DNA from: Hellea sp.
GTDB lineage: Bacteria > Pseudomonadota > Alphaproteobacteria > Caulobacterales > Maricaulaceae
DNA: 64,000 bases
Assembly (NCBI GenBank): GCA_013002305.1
Contig: JABDKG010000094.1
Location: 1-64,000 of the forward strand
Direction of reading: 5' to 3'
Shown here in pieces: positions 1-8,133 of this stretch; position 1 is the first letter of the stretch, and every line of letters begins with the position of its first letter. The translations under genes and the position numbers were made by a program. Under the pieces are notes generated by a model. That model had not been told where the DNA came from. It made no database searches and was given only the letters and a program-made list of their open reading frames with translations.

Positions 1-134
1 TTCAGACATTCAGATCAACCTATCGGATTAAACACTAATATAGAGTATGAAAGTGGAATTGACCAGTTGCCCGGACAGACAGGCTATGTTAGCTGACCGC
101 CCGCACAGTGCAACAGAATAATAGGAGCGGCCCC

Positions 135-647
135 ATGGCCAAAAAGAAAAAAGATACACCGAAGGAAGCAGCCCCGGCCGAAGAAGCCGTGCCGCAAACC
201 CAGCAAAGCCCGATGCTCCAAATTTTGGCGCAATATACAAAAGATCAGAGTTTTGAGAATCCCAACGCGCCGGATTCCCTTAGGAACGACCAAACCGCGC
301 CAGCGATCAATATTAGTATTGAAATTGGCCGCCAAATGATGGCCGACGATGCGGTTGAAGTGACATTGATGCTTAAGGCTGAAGCCAAGCGCGATGATCA
401 GGTCGCTTTTATTGCCGAGCTGGAATATGCGGGTCTGTTCGCCTTTAAAAATGCCAATGTTCAGGAAATCCAGCCCTTAATCATGGTCGAATGTCCGCGG
501 CTTCTATTCCCGTTTGCCCGTCAGATCATGGCGGAAATGACCCAAAATGGTGGTTTCCCGCCTATCATGTTGGAGCCGCCGGATTTCACAGGCATGTTTG
601 TTGAAGAAATGCGTCGCCGCTCAGCCGATGCGGGTGAAGTCAACTAA
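135..647 (+). CDS. secB: Protein-export chaperone SecB
   Basis: SecB is the cytoplasmic homotetrameric chaperone that keeps secretory preproteins unfolded and delivers them to SecA. The 170-residue product has the SecB core: an aromatic-rich N-terminal strand after a charged Lys/Glu/Ala tail, the NISIEIG strand, the AELEYAGLF segment, VECPRLLFPFARQI, and the C-terminal FPPIMLEPPDF motif. I chose the ATG at 135 because AGGAG lies 7 bases upstream at 123-127; an in-frame GTG at 108 would add nine unsupported residues. It converges on dnaQ, and an intrinsic terminator lies between them. Family assignment is secure; the start is well supported. Confidence 0.95.
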   Translation: MAKKKKDTPKEAAPAEEAVPQTQQSPMLQILAQYTKDQSFENPNAPDSLRNDQTAPAINISIEIGRQMMADDAVEVTLMLKAEAKRDDQVAFIAELEYAGLFAFKNANVQEIQPLIMVECPRLLFPFARQIMAEMTQNGGFPPIMLEPPDFTGMFVEEMRRRSADAGEVN

Positions 648-664
648 TTTAATCTCTATTCAAG

Positions 665-696
665 AGCCCGCTTAATTAGGTTTGAGCGGGTTTTTA
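665..696 (+). terminator. Rho-independent terminator of secB
   Basis: CCCGCT (667-672) pairs with AGCGGG (685-690) across a 12-base loop and is followed directly by TTTTT. It sits 20 bases after the secB stop and touches the stop codon of the converging dnaQ gene. Confidence 0.75.
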
Positions 697-1425
697 TTGA
701 GATTTGCGCGCCAGTTTAGCCCAGTGTTTTTGCCAGATCGCCGTACCGTCCTCACCGCCAAACTTTTTGACAAAGGCGATATGGGCGTTTTTCTCTTCAT
801 CGCTTAATAATGACGGAAGCGGTGTTTCTCTTCGGCGCGCCACCGGGACCAGCTTTATATCGAGATCACTGGCCTGCCCATCGGAAAATCCAAACTTACG
901 CATGCGCCCGCCGGATAGATCGAGATAAACCTCGGCCAATAATTGCGCGTCAATGAGGGCGCCGTGTTGGCCGCGTTTAGCCAGCGAAATATTAAAGCGT
1001 TTACAAAGCGCGTCGAGCGAGGCGGGCGATCCGGGAAATTTGGCCCGGGCAATTTTCAGCGTATCGGTAAATCGGTCTTTGGCGATCGGTTCAAATCCGG
1101 CCCGCGCCAGCTCGGCATTGATAAATCCCATATCAAACTCGGCGTTATGAGCGACCAGCTGCGCGTCACCGACAAAATCTAAAAATTCCTGCGCCTTGTC
1201 TTTAAACAGTGGTTTTCCGTCAAGAAACTCCCGGGTCAGGCCGGTGATCTCGGTCACTTTTTCCGGAATATCGCGAAGCGGATCAATATAGCTGTGGAAA
1301 TTATTGCCGGTCGGCATCAGATCGATAATCTCGACGCAGCCAATTTCTGTGACCCGATCAGCCCCTTTGGCATCAAAGCCGGTGGTTTCTGTATCAAAGA
1401 CGATTTCTCGTTTGCCGGACGCCAT
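694..1425 (-). CDS. dnaQ: DNA polymerase III epsilon subunit, 3'-5' proofreading exonuclease
   Basis: This is the DEDDh exonuclease that proofreads for the replicative polymerase. All catalytic motifs are visible in the 243-aa product: D11 and E13 in DTETTG, D98 in HNAEFD, and H154 with D159 in HGALIDAQ. The C-terminal tail after residue 170 would carry the alpha-subunit contact. Its ATG overlaps the coaE stop by one base (TAATG), so translation is probably coupled. It is the last gene of the leftward run PPSRP-maf-aroE-coaE-dnaQ, the standard alphaproteobacterial order beside the origin. No anomaly seen. Confidence 0.95.
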   Translation of the reverse strand: MASGKREIVFDTETTGFDAKGADRVTEIGCVEIIDLMPTGNNFHSYIDPLRDIPEKVTEITGLTREFLDGKPLFKDKAQEFLDFVGDAQLVAHNAEFDMGFINAELARAGFEPIAKDRFTDTLKIARAKFPGSPASLDALCKRFNISLAKRGQHGALIDAQLLAEVYLDLSGGRMRKFGFSDGQASDLDIKLVPVARRRETPLPSLLSDEEKNAHIAFVKKFGGEDGTAIWQKHWAKLARKSQ

Positions 1426-2012
1426 TATTTTCTGAGCTCCAAAAGGATATTATTAACCTGGGATCTGGCCGCTTCAAGGCCTTGGTCGGTGAAAATTAGA
1501 TAGTCGGCTTTGGCGCGTTTTTCAACATCGGGTGTTTGCCGTGTGAGCAACATTTCAAACAGGCTTTCTGTCATGCCCGGGCGCGCCATGACCCGTTTTC
1601 TCTGAACTTCCGCCGATGCAGTCACGACGACAATTTTATCAACATAGCGATCCTCGCCGGTCTCAAATAAAAGCGGCACATCCATAACAATAATATCACT
1701 CTTCGCGGCCCCGGCTTTCTCCATAAAGTCCTGCCTCTTCGCGGCCACCAGCGGATGGATGAAACTCTCCAGCACTTTTAACTGGAGCGGATCGGCGCGC
1801 ATATGTTTTCCTAATATCTCACGGTCAATCGCCTGATCTTTGATAGCGTCCGGGAAAACTGCTTTGATGATCGGGACGGCCGCGCCGCCTTTGGCGTAGA
1901 GAGAATGAACAGCCGCATCGGCATCAAAAACCGGGCAGCCCGCGTCGCGAAACATTTGCGTCGTGGTTGTCTTGCCCATCCCGATGGAGCCTGTCAGGCC
2001 TAAAACAATCAT
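1425..2012 (-). CDS. coaE: Dephospho-CoA kinase
   Basis: CoaE phosphorylates the ribose 3'-hydroxyl of dephospho-CoA, the last step of coenzyme A synthesis, in the cytoplasm. The 195-aa product has the P-loop GSIGMGKT at residues 8-15, the family DADAAVH segment after the first strand, and the DVPLLFETG motif of the CoA-binding region. Length is normal for the family. It is 13 bases downstream of aroE and overlaps dnaQ by one base, inside one probable transcription unit. Confidence 0.94.
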   Translation of the reverse strand: MIVLGLTGSIGMGKTTTTQMFRDAGCPVFDADAAVHSLYAKGGAAVPIIKAVFPDAIKDQAIDREILGKHMRADPLQLKVLESFIHPLVAAKRQDFMEKAGAAKSDIIVMDVPLLFETGEDRYVDKIVVVTASAEVQRKRVMARPGMTESLFEMLLTRQTPDVEKRAKADYLIFTDQGLEAARSQVNNILLELRK

Positions 2013-2025
2013 TTTTTGGCCGTAA

Positions 2026-2877
2026 TCATTTTTTACTGAGCGCTTTTTTCAGTAGTGGCGCCGGATCGAGATCCAGCGGCGGGGTCTCGCCGAAAAACAG
2101 TTTAAAAGAGGGCCGCGCCTGACTGATTAGCATGTCCAGTCCACCAATAAAAGGCAACCTCTGTTTTCGCGCCTGCTTGATCAGGCCTGTGTTAATCGGT
2201 GTATAAACCAAATCATAAATAAAGGTCCCTGGGCGTGCGGCGATAAGATCAATATCCAGATCGAACCCGCCTTTCATTCCGGCGGAGCTGGCATTGATAA
2301 TAAGGCCGGCCGATTCAATTGATTTTTGGCGATGGTACCAGGAAACCGGGTTAATGCTGGGCAGGTCTATGTCGCGCGAAATTTTCTCGGCTTTTTCGTC
2401 GGTTCTACCGCACACTCTTATTTCGGGACAGTTTAGGCTGAGAAGCGCGCCAATAACGGCCCGCGCAGCGCCGCCTGTGCCAAAGACCAGAGCTGCATTA
2501 TTACTGATAGCGTGGGCGCCAAATTTTCCAAGTAGCGGCGCGGCAAATCCTTCAAGGTCTGTATTATGAGCAAAGAGCTGACCCTCTTTGCGGAACAGGC
2601 AATTGGCGACCCCGAGCCGCTCAGCGTCCGGCGTAACAATGTCGGCGGCTTCAAAGGCGATGCGTTTGAGCGGCATTGTGACATTGACGCCGGATATGGA
2701 CGTGTTCTTGAGGGTCGTAAATGCCCGCATGGCATCGTCCGGCCGAACCGCGAAATGAACATAGGCCCCGGCTATTTTCATTTCTCTAAGCCAGAAACTA
2801 TGCATGAGCGGGGAAAGCGAATGATGGACCGGCCAGCCGCAGACACCTGCTAATTTTGGAATGGGAACATTGCTCAT
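2026..2877 (-). CDS. aroE: Shikimate 5-dehydrogenase
   Basis: AroE reduces 3-dehydroshikimate to shikimate with NADPH in chorismate synthesis. The 283-aa product shows the substrate-binding SLSPLMH segment (from residue 20), the catalytic lysine K71 in NVTMPLK, the NTD triad at 105-107, and a Rossmann glycine motif GTGGAARA at 133-140. The C-terminal half contains the usual GMKGG and GGLDMLISQA signatures. Its ATG overlaps the maf stop by four bases (ATGA), which suggests translational coupling. Confidence 0.95.
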   Translation of the reverse strand: MSNVPIPKLAGVCGWPVHHSLSPLMHSFWLREMKIAGAYVHFAVRPDDAMRAFTTLKNTSISGVNVTMPLKRIAFEAADIVTPDAERLGVANCLFRKEGQLFAHNTDLEGFAAPLLGKFGAHAISNNAALVFGTGGAARAVIGALLSLNCPEIRVCGRTDEKAEKISRDIDLPSINPVSWYHRQKSIESAGLIINASSAGMKGGFDLDIDLIAARPGTFIYDLVYTPINTGLIKQARKQRLPFIGGLDMLISQARPSFKLFFGETPPLDLDPAPLLKKALSKK

Positions 2878-3467
2878 GATAAAATAGCGCCTCGTTCCCG
2901 CAAATAATCCAAAACCGGTAGCAAGGATAATCCTAATATAGAAAAGAAGTCGCCATCAACCTTGGAAAAAAGCTGCGCTCCGCGCCCTTCAAACCGGTAC
3001 GCGCCGACGCTCTTTAATAGGTCCTTCCCTTCCGCGGCCAGATAATCATCCAGAAAAGCTTCGGAAAATTCGCGCATGGTCAAAATAGTTTTGGACATAT
3101 GCCGCCAGACCGGGCGGCCGTTTTCGCAGATTACGACTGCGCCGATGAGCCGGTGGGTTTTTCCGCGCATGCACAAAAGGCGCTCACGCGCCTCCTCCAT
3201 ACTCGCAGGTTTATCAAACAGCTCGCCGTCCATTTCCATGATCTGGTCGGCCCCGATAACAAGTCCGCTTTCGCCCTGACTTACTCTGCGGGCTTTGGCT
3301 TCGGCCAACGCATCGGCAATATCGCGAAGCGTTGCGCCTTCCGAAAGCATAGATGATTTGATCGCGCCTTCATCAACCGGTTTTGAAATCACCTCAAAAT
3401 CAATCCCGGCACCGTCCAATATTTCGCGGCGGATTTTACTGCCAGAAGCCAGAATGATCTTTGTCAT
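2874..3467 (-). CDS. maf: Maf family nucleotide pyrophosphatase
   Basis: Maf proteins hydrolyse non-canonical or modified nucleoside triphosphates to monophosphates and act in the cytoplasm as house-cleaning enzymes. The 197-aa product has the substrate motif LASGSKIRRE at residues 6-15, the catalytic aspartate D74 in VIGADQ, and the FDKP and RGKTHRLIGAV segments. Which nucleotide it prefers cannot be read from the sequence. It lies two bases after PPSRP and overlaps aroE by four. Confidence 0.92.
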   Translation of the reverse strand: MTKIILASGSKIRREILDGAGIDFEVISKPVDEGAIKSSMLSEGATLRDIADALAEAKARRVSQGESGLVIGADQIMEMDGELFDKPASMEEARERLLCMRGKTHRLIGAVVICENGRPVWRHMSKTILTMREFSEAFLDDYLAAEGKDLLKSVGAYRFEGRGAQLFSKVDGDFFSILGLSLLPVLDYLRERGAILS

Positions 3468-3469
3468 GA

Positions 3470-4312
3470 TCAGGCTCTCTTGCGCCGCTGGATTTGGTAG
3501 AGATTGATGATCTTGGCAGCGGTTTCTTCTATCGAACGACGGGTCACATCAACAACGGGATAGCCCTTTTTAACAAACATGCGTTTGGCGTCGCGCATTT
3601 CCAGCCGGACTTTATCTATATCTGTATAATCGGTCGTTCTATTTTCATTAAGGCCGATCAGTCTCTGGGTACGGATCTGCGATATCCGGTCTGGAGTGGC
3701 GATCAGCCCGACGATGAAGGGTTCGGGGAAATTATCCAAAATAACGGGTAGCGGCGCCGATGGAACGAGCGGTATATTACCGGTTTTATATCCGCGATTG
3801 GCAAGATAAATGCTGGTCGGGGTTTTCGATGTCCGGCTAATCCCTAAAAGAATGATATCGGCTTCGATCAGGCCGTGAACATTCTGCCCGTCATCATGGG
3901 CCATGGCGTAGTCAAGCGCAGCGATCCGGTCATAATATTCGCTATCGAGATTTCTTTGCGCGCCGACTTCATGGGAAATGGATGCACCGAGATAGCGGCC
4001 CAGCATGGCGAGCGACTGGTCTAAGATTGAAATTGCCTGAATTTGTCTTTCTTTGCAAAACTTTTCCAGCATTTTCCGCCGATCCGGATTGGCAATTGTA
4101 TAGAGCACGACGCCGGGTTTGTTTTCAATCTCTGAAAGTGTCCGGTTCATTTGTTCTTCAGATCTGACCAGCGCATGGAGGTGCTCAAGCGGCGTCGCGT
4201 TTCGAAATTGAGCGCAGCTGGCTTTCATCATTGCCACTAAAGTTTCGCCGGTTGAGTCGGAAACCAAGTGGACATGAAAATAAATCGAGATATTTTTATT
4301 ACGCGTGCTCAC
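3470..4312 (-). CDS. Bifunctional kinase-pyrophosphorylase (PPSRP / DUF299 family)
   Basis: Members of this family phosphorylate and dephosphorylate a threonine on phosphoenolpyruvate synthase or pyruvate phosphate dikinase, using ADP and phosphate respectively. The 280-aa product has the N-terminal LVSDSTGET signature (residues 16-24) and the P-loop-like GISRTSKT at 157-164, which is diagnostic for the family. The start is a GTG at 4312; no better ATG lies near. It is the gene that flanks the replication origin in Caulobacter, on the opposite side from hemE, and has the same position here. The target enzyme is not encoded in the window. Confidence 0.9.
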   Translation of the reverse strand: MSTRNKNISIYFHVHLVSDSTGETLVAMMKASCAQFRNATPLEHLHALVRSEEQMNRTLSEIENKPGVVLYTIANPDRRKMLEKFCKERQIQAISILDQSLAMLGRYLGASISHEVGAQRNLDSEYYDRIAALDYAMAHDDGQNVHGLIEADIILLGISRTSKTPTSIYLANRGYKTGNIPLVPSAPLPVILDNFPEPFIVGLIATPDRISQIRTQRLIGLNENRTTDYTDIDKVRLEMRDAKRMFVKKGYPVVDVTRRSIEETAAKIINLYQIQRRKRA

Positions 4313-4593
4313 GGGTGATTTTTTTGTACTTATTCGGAATTACTCACAAGGTAAAACTTTTTAGATCCTCTCCTTGGGACAATATCTATAAGTTGGGATA
4401 AGAAACGCAACTTTTCCACCCCCAACCCTAAAGTTTCTTGAATTAAGAGATTTGGCTTAATTATCCTTTCTACATTTTTATTGACTGAATTGTGCACAAT
4501 TTTATCTGCTTTAAAAACGGAGGGTCCAATGTTTATCCCCGTTATTTTAGCTCAGTGGACAATTCTATTCTATTGTGGGCAAAACTGTATAAA

Positions 4594-4608
4594 TTAAGCT
4601 TTTATTAA
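4594..4608. promoter_or_regulatory. CtrA-type box in the origin
   Basis: The sequence is a full TTAA-GCTTTTA-TTAA match to the TTAA-N7-TTAA pattern bound by the cell-cycle regulator CtrA, which represses initiation in Caulobacter. Confidence 0.65.
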
Positions 4609-4614
4609 ACTTGG

Positions 4615-4629
4615 TTACCAAAAGGTTAA
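4615..4629. promoter_or_regulatory. Second CtrA-type box in the origin
   Basis: TTAC-CAAAAGG-TTAA has one mismatch from the CtrA pattern. It lies 21 bases (two helical turns) from the first box and directly abuts the best DnaA box, an arrangement that would let the two proteins compete. Confidence 0.55.
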
Positions 4630-4631
4630 TT

Positions 4632-4640
4632 TCATCCACA
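4632..4640 (+). promoter_or_regulatory. DnaA box
   Basis: TCATCCACA differs from the consensus TTATCCACA at one base and is the best match in the intergenic region. It starts two bases after the second CtrA box. Confidence 0.6.
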
Positions 4641-4722
4641 CATCCACCGCCTCTATAACTATCATTACTTTTTTTATATATTAGAGGGCGACAATCCAGG
4701 CGGATAATTCTAGGTATAATTC

Positions 4723-5751
4723 GTGACCCAGACGATTTTAAAAGCCCTATCCGGCAATGCCGTAAGACCCTATCCTATCTGGATGATGCGTCAGGCTGGA
4801 AGGCATCTTCCAGAATATCTCAAGATCAGATCAAACGCTAAAGATTTTATAGATTTTTGTTTTTCTCCGGACAAAGCCGCGGAAGTTACCCTCCAGCCGG
4901 TTCGGCGTTATGACATGGACGCAGCGATATTATTTGCAGATATTTTACTTGTCCCGATCGCGCTCGGACGAGATGTAAAATTTATCAAAGGCACAGGTCC
5001 GGTATTAAATCCAATCACGGTGCAGGACATTCAAAAGATGAGCTGCGATATGTCTGTGCTCACACCCGTATATGAAACCGTGTCAAAAGTTCGTTCTGAT
5101 CTGGCCAAGGAAAAAACCCTTATCGGATTTTGCGGCGGTCCCTGGACTGTGGCCACTTATATGATCGAAGGACGAGGCTCTCCGAAAAAGGAAATGGCTA
5201 AAAGATTTGCCTATGAGAACATAGAGGCGATGGATGATCTGCTGCATCATCTGGCTGATGCCAGCGCCGATTATCTGATCAATCAAGCCAAGGCCGGCGC
5301 TGATGTCCTCAAAATATTTGAAAGCTGGGCGGAAAATCTCGCGCCTGATCTGTTTGACCGGCTGGTGATGAGCCCGACGCGGCAAATCATTGATAAGATC
5401 AGATCCAAAGGGATTAAAACTCCGATTATTGGCTTCCCGCGAGGCGCAGGCCTTAATGCGGTCCGTTACGCCAATAATCTTCCGCTGGATGGCTGCGCCG
5501 CGGGGACAGATGTCCCAATGGAAATGTTTCGCGCCCAAATTCCAAAAAATATGTGCACGCAAGGTAATCTTGACCCGCTGGCGCTTCGAATTGGCGGGGA
5601 CACTTTAAGATCATCCGTTCAGTCTGTGCTGGATAGTCTGTCGGGGCCCCATATATTTAATCTTGGCCACGGGGTCGCGCCGGATGTGAAAATTGAAAAT
5701 GTTCAAGCTGTGATCAGCCATGTTCGAACCGGAGATGGTCATTATGTATGA
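4723..5751 (+). CDS. hemE: Uroporphyrinogen decarboxylase
   Basis: HemE removes four acetate carboxyls from uroporphyrinogen III to give coproporphyrinogen III in haem synthesis. The 342-aa product carries both family signatures: PIWMMRQAGRHLPEY near residues 18-32 and GFCGGPWTVATYMIEG near 138-153. The start is a GTG at 4723, giving an N-terminus of normal length. A TATAAT at 4715-4720 is too close to this start to be its -10 element. hemJ follows with a short overlap, so two haem genes form a pair directly beside the origin. Confidence 0.95.
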   Translation: MTQTILKALSGNAVRPYPIWMMRQAGRHLPEYLKIRSNAKDFIDFCFSPDKAAEVTLQPVRRYDMDAAILFADILLVPIALGRDVKFIKGTGPVLNPITVQDIQKMSCDMSVLTPVYETVSKVRSDLAKEKTLIGFCGGPWTVATYMIEGRGSPKKEMAKRFAYENIEAMDDLLHHLADASADYLINQAKAGADVLKIFESWAENLAPDLFDRLVMSPTRQIIDKIRSKGIKTPIIGFPRGAGLNAVRYANNLPLDGCAAGTDVPMEMFRAQIPKNMCTQGNLDPLALRIGGDTLRSSVQSVLDSLSGPHIFNLGHGVAPDVKIENVQAVISHVRTGDGHYV

Positions 5752-6172
5752 ATGGATTAGAGCTTTTCATATTATTTTTGTGATCTTCTGGATGGCCGGC
5801 ATGCTCTATCTGCCCCGGCTCTATGTCTATCACTCAAGGGCCAAGCTGGGCGGTGAAGCCGATGAAATGTTAAAAATTCAGGAGCAAAAACTGCTGCGGA
5901 TCATAATTAACCCGGCCATGCTTGCGGTTTTTGGACTGGGCTTCTGGATGCTTTACTTGAGATGGGACGCCTATAAGCTTGAAGCTTGGCTACATGCTAA
6001 ATTATTGCTGGTTTTTTTGATGGGTGCCTATCACGGATTTCTGTCGAAAAAACGCAAACAGTTCGCTGCCGGTGAGCGGCCCCATTCCGAGAAATTTTTC
6101 CGCGTGATCAATGAAATTCCGCCGATCCTGACGATTTTCATTGTCATTTTAGTGGTTATCAAACCGTTTTGA
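5744..6172 (+). CDS. hemJ: Protoporphyrinogen IX oxidase HemJ
   Basis: HemJ is the membrane oxidase that converts protoporphyrinogen IX to protoporphyrin IX in bacteria lacking HemG and HemY. The product has the family opening MYEWIRAFHIIFVIFWMAG with its conserved histidine, four predicted membrane helices, and the conserved WLHAKLLLVF and GAYHGF segments. I chose the ATG at 5744 because GGAG lies nine bases upstream and homologues begin this way; in-frame ATGs at 5720 and 5735 would add up to eight residues. It overlaps the hemE stop by eight bases. Confidence 0.9.
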   Translation: MYEWIRAFHIIFVIFWMAGMLYLPRLYVYHSRAKLGGEADEMLKIQEQKLLRIIINPAMLAVFGLGFWMLYLRWDAYKLEAWLHAKLLLVFLMGAYHGFLSKKRKQFAAGERPHSEKFFRVINEIPPILTIFIVILVVIKPF

Positions 6173-6331
6173 TTTAACTTGACGGATAAAAAATAAGCCC
6201 ATATAGGCCAAAGGTAACAGGCCGTCCTGGCCCATCACTGGCGCAGTCACCAGCATTTGTTCAAAACAAATTCCAAGACACAATTCCCGAATAACCCATA
6301 AAATTGCGACCAAAGATTAAAAGATACGACC

Positions 6332-7627
6332 ATGAGTACAGAGATAAATTTAGAAACGCTCGAATCCATTTCATTGGATGATTTGAAGGCGAAAAAGCCG
6401 GCCGAGCTGATTTTGTTTGCCGAAGCTGTCGGGATTGAAAATGCCGGATCTATGCGCAAGCAGGATTTGTTTTTCTCTATTCTTAAAGATTTGGCTGAAG
6501 AGCGTGATATTGATATTCACGGCAGCGGGGTAGTCGAAGTGCTGCAGGATGGATTTGGGTTTTTACGGGCACCGGAAGCCAATTACCTGCCGGGCCCGGA
6601 TGATATTTATATCAGTCCGAAACAGATTAAAAGATTTGGCCTGAAAACCGGCGATACCGTCACCGGTAAAATCCGCAGCCCGCGCGATAATGAGCGTTAT
6701 TTTGCTCTGGTCGAAATTGAGACCTTGAACTTTGAACCCATCGCCGATGTTCGTCACAAACCGCACTTTGACAATCTTACGCCGCTCTATCCCGATGAGC
6801 GATTGAAGATGGAAATTGAAGACCCGACTCGCAAAGATAAGTCCGGCCGGATAATTGATATTGTCGCGCCGATCGGTAAAGGTCAGCGCGCCTTGATCGT
6901 GGCGCCGCCGCGAACCGGTAAAACGGTCCTGTTGCAAAATATCGCCCACTCGATCGAAGCCAATCATCCGGAATGTTATGTTCTGGTTCTGCTGATCGAT
7001 GAGCGCCCGGAAGAAGTGACCGATATGCAGCGCTCGGTTAAAGGCGAAGTTGTCAGCTCGACCTTTGATGAACCGGCGGCGCGTCACGTTCAGGTCGCGG
7101 AAATGGTTATTCAAAAAGCCAAGCGCCTCACTGAAAACGGTAAAGATGTTATCATCCTGCTTGATTCTATCACCCGTCTTGGCCGCGCCTATAACACGGT
7201 CGTGCCCAGCTCCGGTAAGGTCCTGACCGGCGGTGTTGACGCCAATGCGCTGCAGCGCCCGAAACGTTTCTTCGGCGCGGCGCGGAATATTGAAGATGGC
7301 GGCTCGCTGACGATTATCGCCACCGCTTTGATCGAAACCGGTTCACGCATGGACGAGGTTATCTTTGAAGAATTCAAGGGCACCGGCAACAGCGAGATTA
7401 TTCTTGACCGGAAAGTCTCTGACAAGCGGATCTTCCCGGCCATCGATGTCACCAAATCCGGCACACGGAAAGAAGAGCTGCTGGTCCCGCCGGCCGAGCT
7501 TCAAAAGACTTTCGTGCTGCGCCGAATTCTTAACCCTATGGGCACAATGGACGCGATCGAATTTTTGCTGTCCAAACTTAAAGACACCAAAAGCAATGCC
7601 GAGTTTTTCGAAAGCATGAATACTTAA
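6332..7627 (+). CDS. rho: Transcription termination factor Rho
   Basis: Rho is the hexameric RNA helicase that ends transcription at factor-dependent sites. The 431-aa product has the N-terminal Rho helix-bundle domain (residues 10-55), a cold-shock-like RNA-binding domain with GFGFLR at 74-79, the Walker A motif APPRTGKT at 191-198, and the Q-loop and R-loop regions of the ATPase. It lacks the long charged insertion found in some other phyla. The 159 bases upstream probably hold its promoter and leader. It is followed after three bases by a converging membrane-protein gene, with no hairpin between. Confidence 0.96.
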   Translation: MSTEINLETLESISLDDLKAKKPAELILFAEAVGIENAGSMRKQDLFFSILKDLAEERDIDIHGSGVVEVLQDGFGFLRAPEANYLPGPDDIYISPKQIKRFGLKTGDTVTGKIRSPRDNERYFALVEIETLNFEPIADVRHKPHFDNLTPLYPDERLKMEIEDPTRKDKSGRIIDIVAPIGKGQRALIVAPPRTGKTVLLQNIAHSIEANHPECYVLVLLIDERPEEVTDMQRSVKGEVVSSTFDEPAARHVQVAEMVIQKAKRLTENGKDVIILLDSITRLGRAYNTVVPSSGKVLTGGVDANALQRPKRFFGAARNIEDGGSLTIIATALIETGSRMDEVIFEEFKGTGNSEIILDRKVSDKRIFPAIDVTKSGTRKEELLVPPAELQKTFVLRRILNPMGTMDAIEFLLSKLKDTKSNAEFFESMNT

Positions 7628-7630
7628 GGA

Positions 7631-8068
7631 TTATTTGCGCAGCCGGTAAAACATCTTGCCGCCAAATCCGCCGGCAATGGCCTGCAGCGTCAGGCCAAAC
7701 CCGTCGCGCGCGCCGGCGATTAGGTGAACGTCGAAAAAGAACATTTTCATTCCGAACAGCAATACCATCATCGCGGTCATGCCGGCGACGATATAGACAA
7801 ATATTTCAAGCCCTTTAAATTTCTTAGCCAGAAAAATACTGACTGCCATAGCAGCGGTCAAAGCGATTGAAATAAACGGTAAGTAAAGCATGGATAGATG
7901 GCGCAGATCATAAAAGGTCATGCTTAGGCGCTCGCCAAAAGATACATCACCGCCGGAATCTTGCAGCAGGCTGATGACCCGCTGGGTCTGGAAAATACAG
8001 GCGAGGATATAGGTGACGAAGATGGCGCCGAGCAGTGGCCATAGAAAACGGTTTAAAAATCTTGTCAT
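7631..8068 (-). CDS. Hypothetical integral membrane protein
   Basis: I do not recognise this 145-aa protein. It has four hydrophobic segments (about residues 9-28, 58-80, 86-112 and a weaker one near 120-135), few charges and a basic C-terminus (FYRLRK), which suggests an inner-membrane protein with cytoplasmic ends. It converges on rho and is divergent from the sugar dehydrogenase gene. No catalytic motif is visible. Confidence 0.7.
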   Translation of the reverse strand: MTRFLNRFLWPLLGAIFVTYILACIFQTQRVISLLQDSGGDVSFGERLSMTFYDLRHLSMLYLPFISIALTAAMAVSIFLAKKFKGLEIFVYIVAGMTAMMVLLFGMKMFFFDVHLIAGARDGFGLTLQAIAGGFGGKMFYRLRK

Positions 8069-8133
8069 GACGCATCCTTGTGATTGCGCGAGAATGGCCT
8101 AAACTATATCCAAAGGTCAATCCGGAGAATGAC

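Larger units (their letters stand above)
4313..4722. other. oriC: Probable chromosomal replication origin (oriC/Cori-like)
   Basis: This 410-base gap between divergent PPSRP and hemE is AT-rich and contains no gene. It holds a one-mismatch DnaA box at 4632-4640 and several two-mismatch boxes: 4340-4348, 4393-4401 (reverse), 4412-4420, 4533-4541, 4554-4562 (reverse) and 4574-4582 (reverse). It also holds two CtrA boxes at 4594-4608 and 4615-4629, and a T-rich stretch near 4670-4682 that could unwind. In Caulobacter crescentus the origin lies between the same two genes. Origin function is inferred from this synteny and motif clustering; it has not been measured here. Confidence 0.8.

Noticed and set aside
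108-134. An upstream GTG start for secB at 108
   Set aside because: The ATG at 135 has AGGAG at the right distance and matches family length.
4443-4460. TTAA-N10-TTAA in the origin region
   Set aside because: The spacing is ten bases and not seven, so it does not fit the CtrA pattern.
4715-4720. TATAAT directly before the hemE GTG
   Set aside because: It is only three bases upstream of the start codon, too close to serve as its -10 element.
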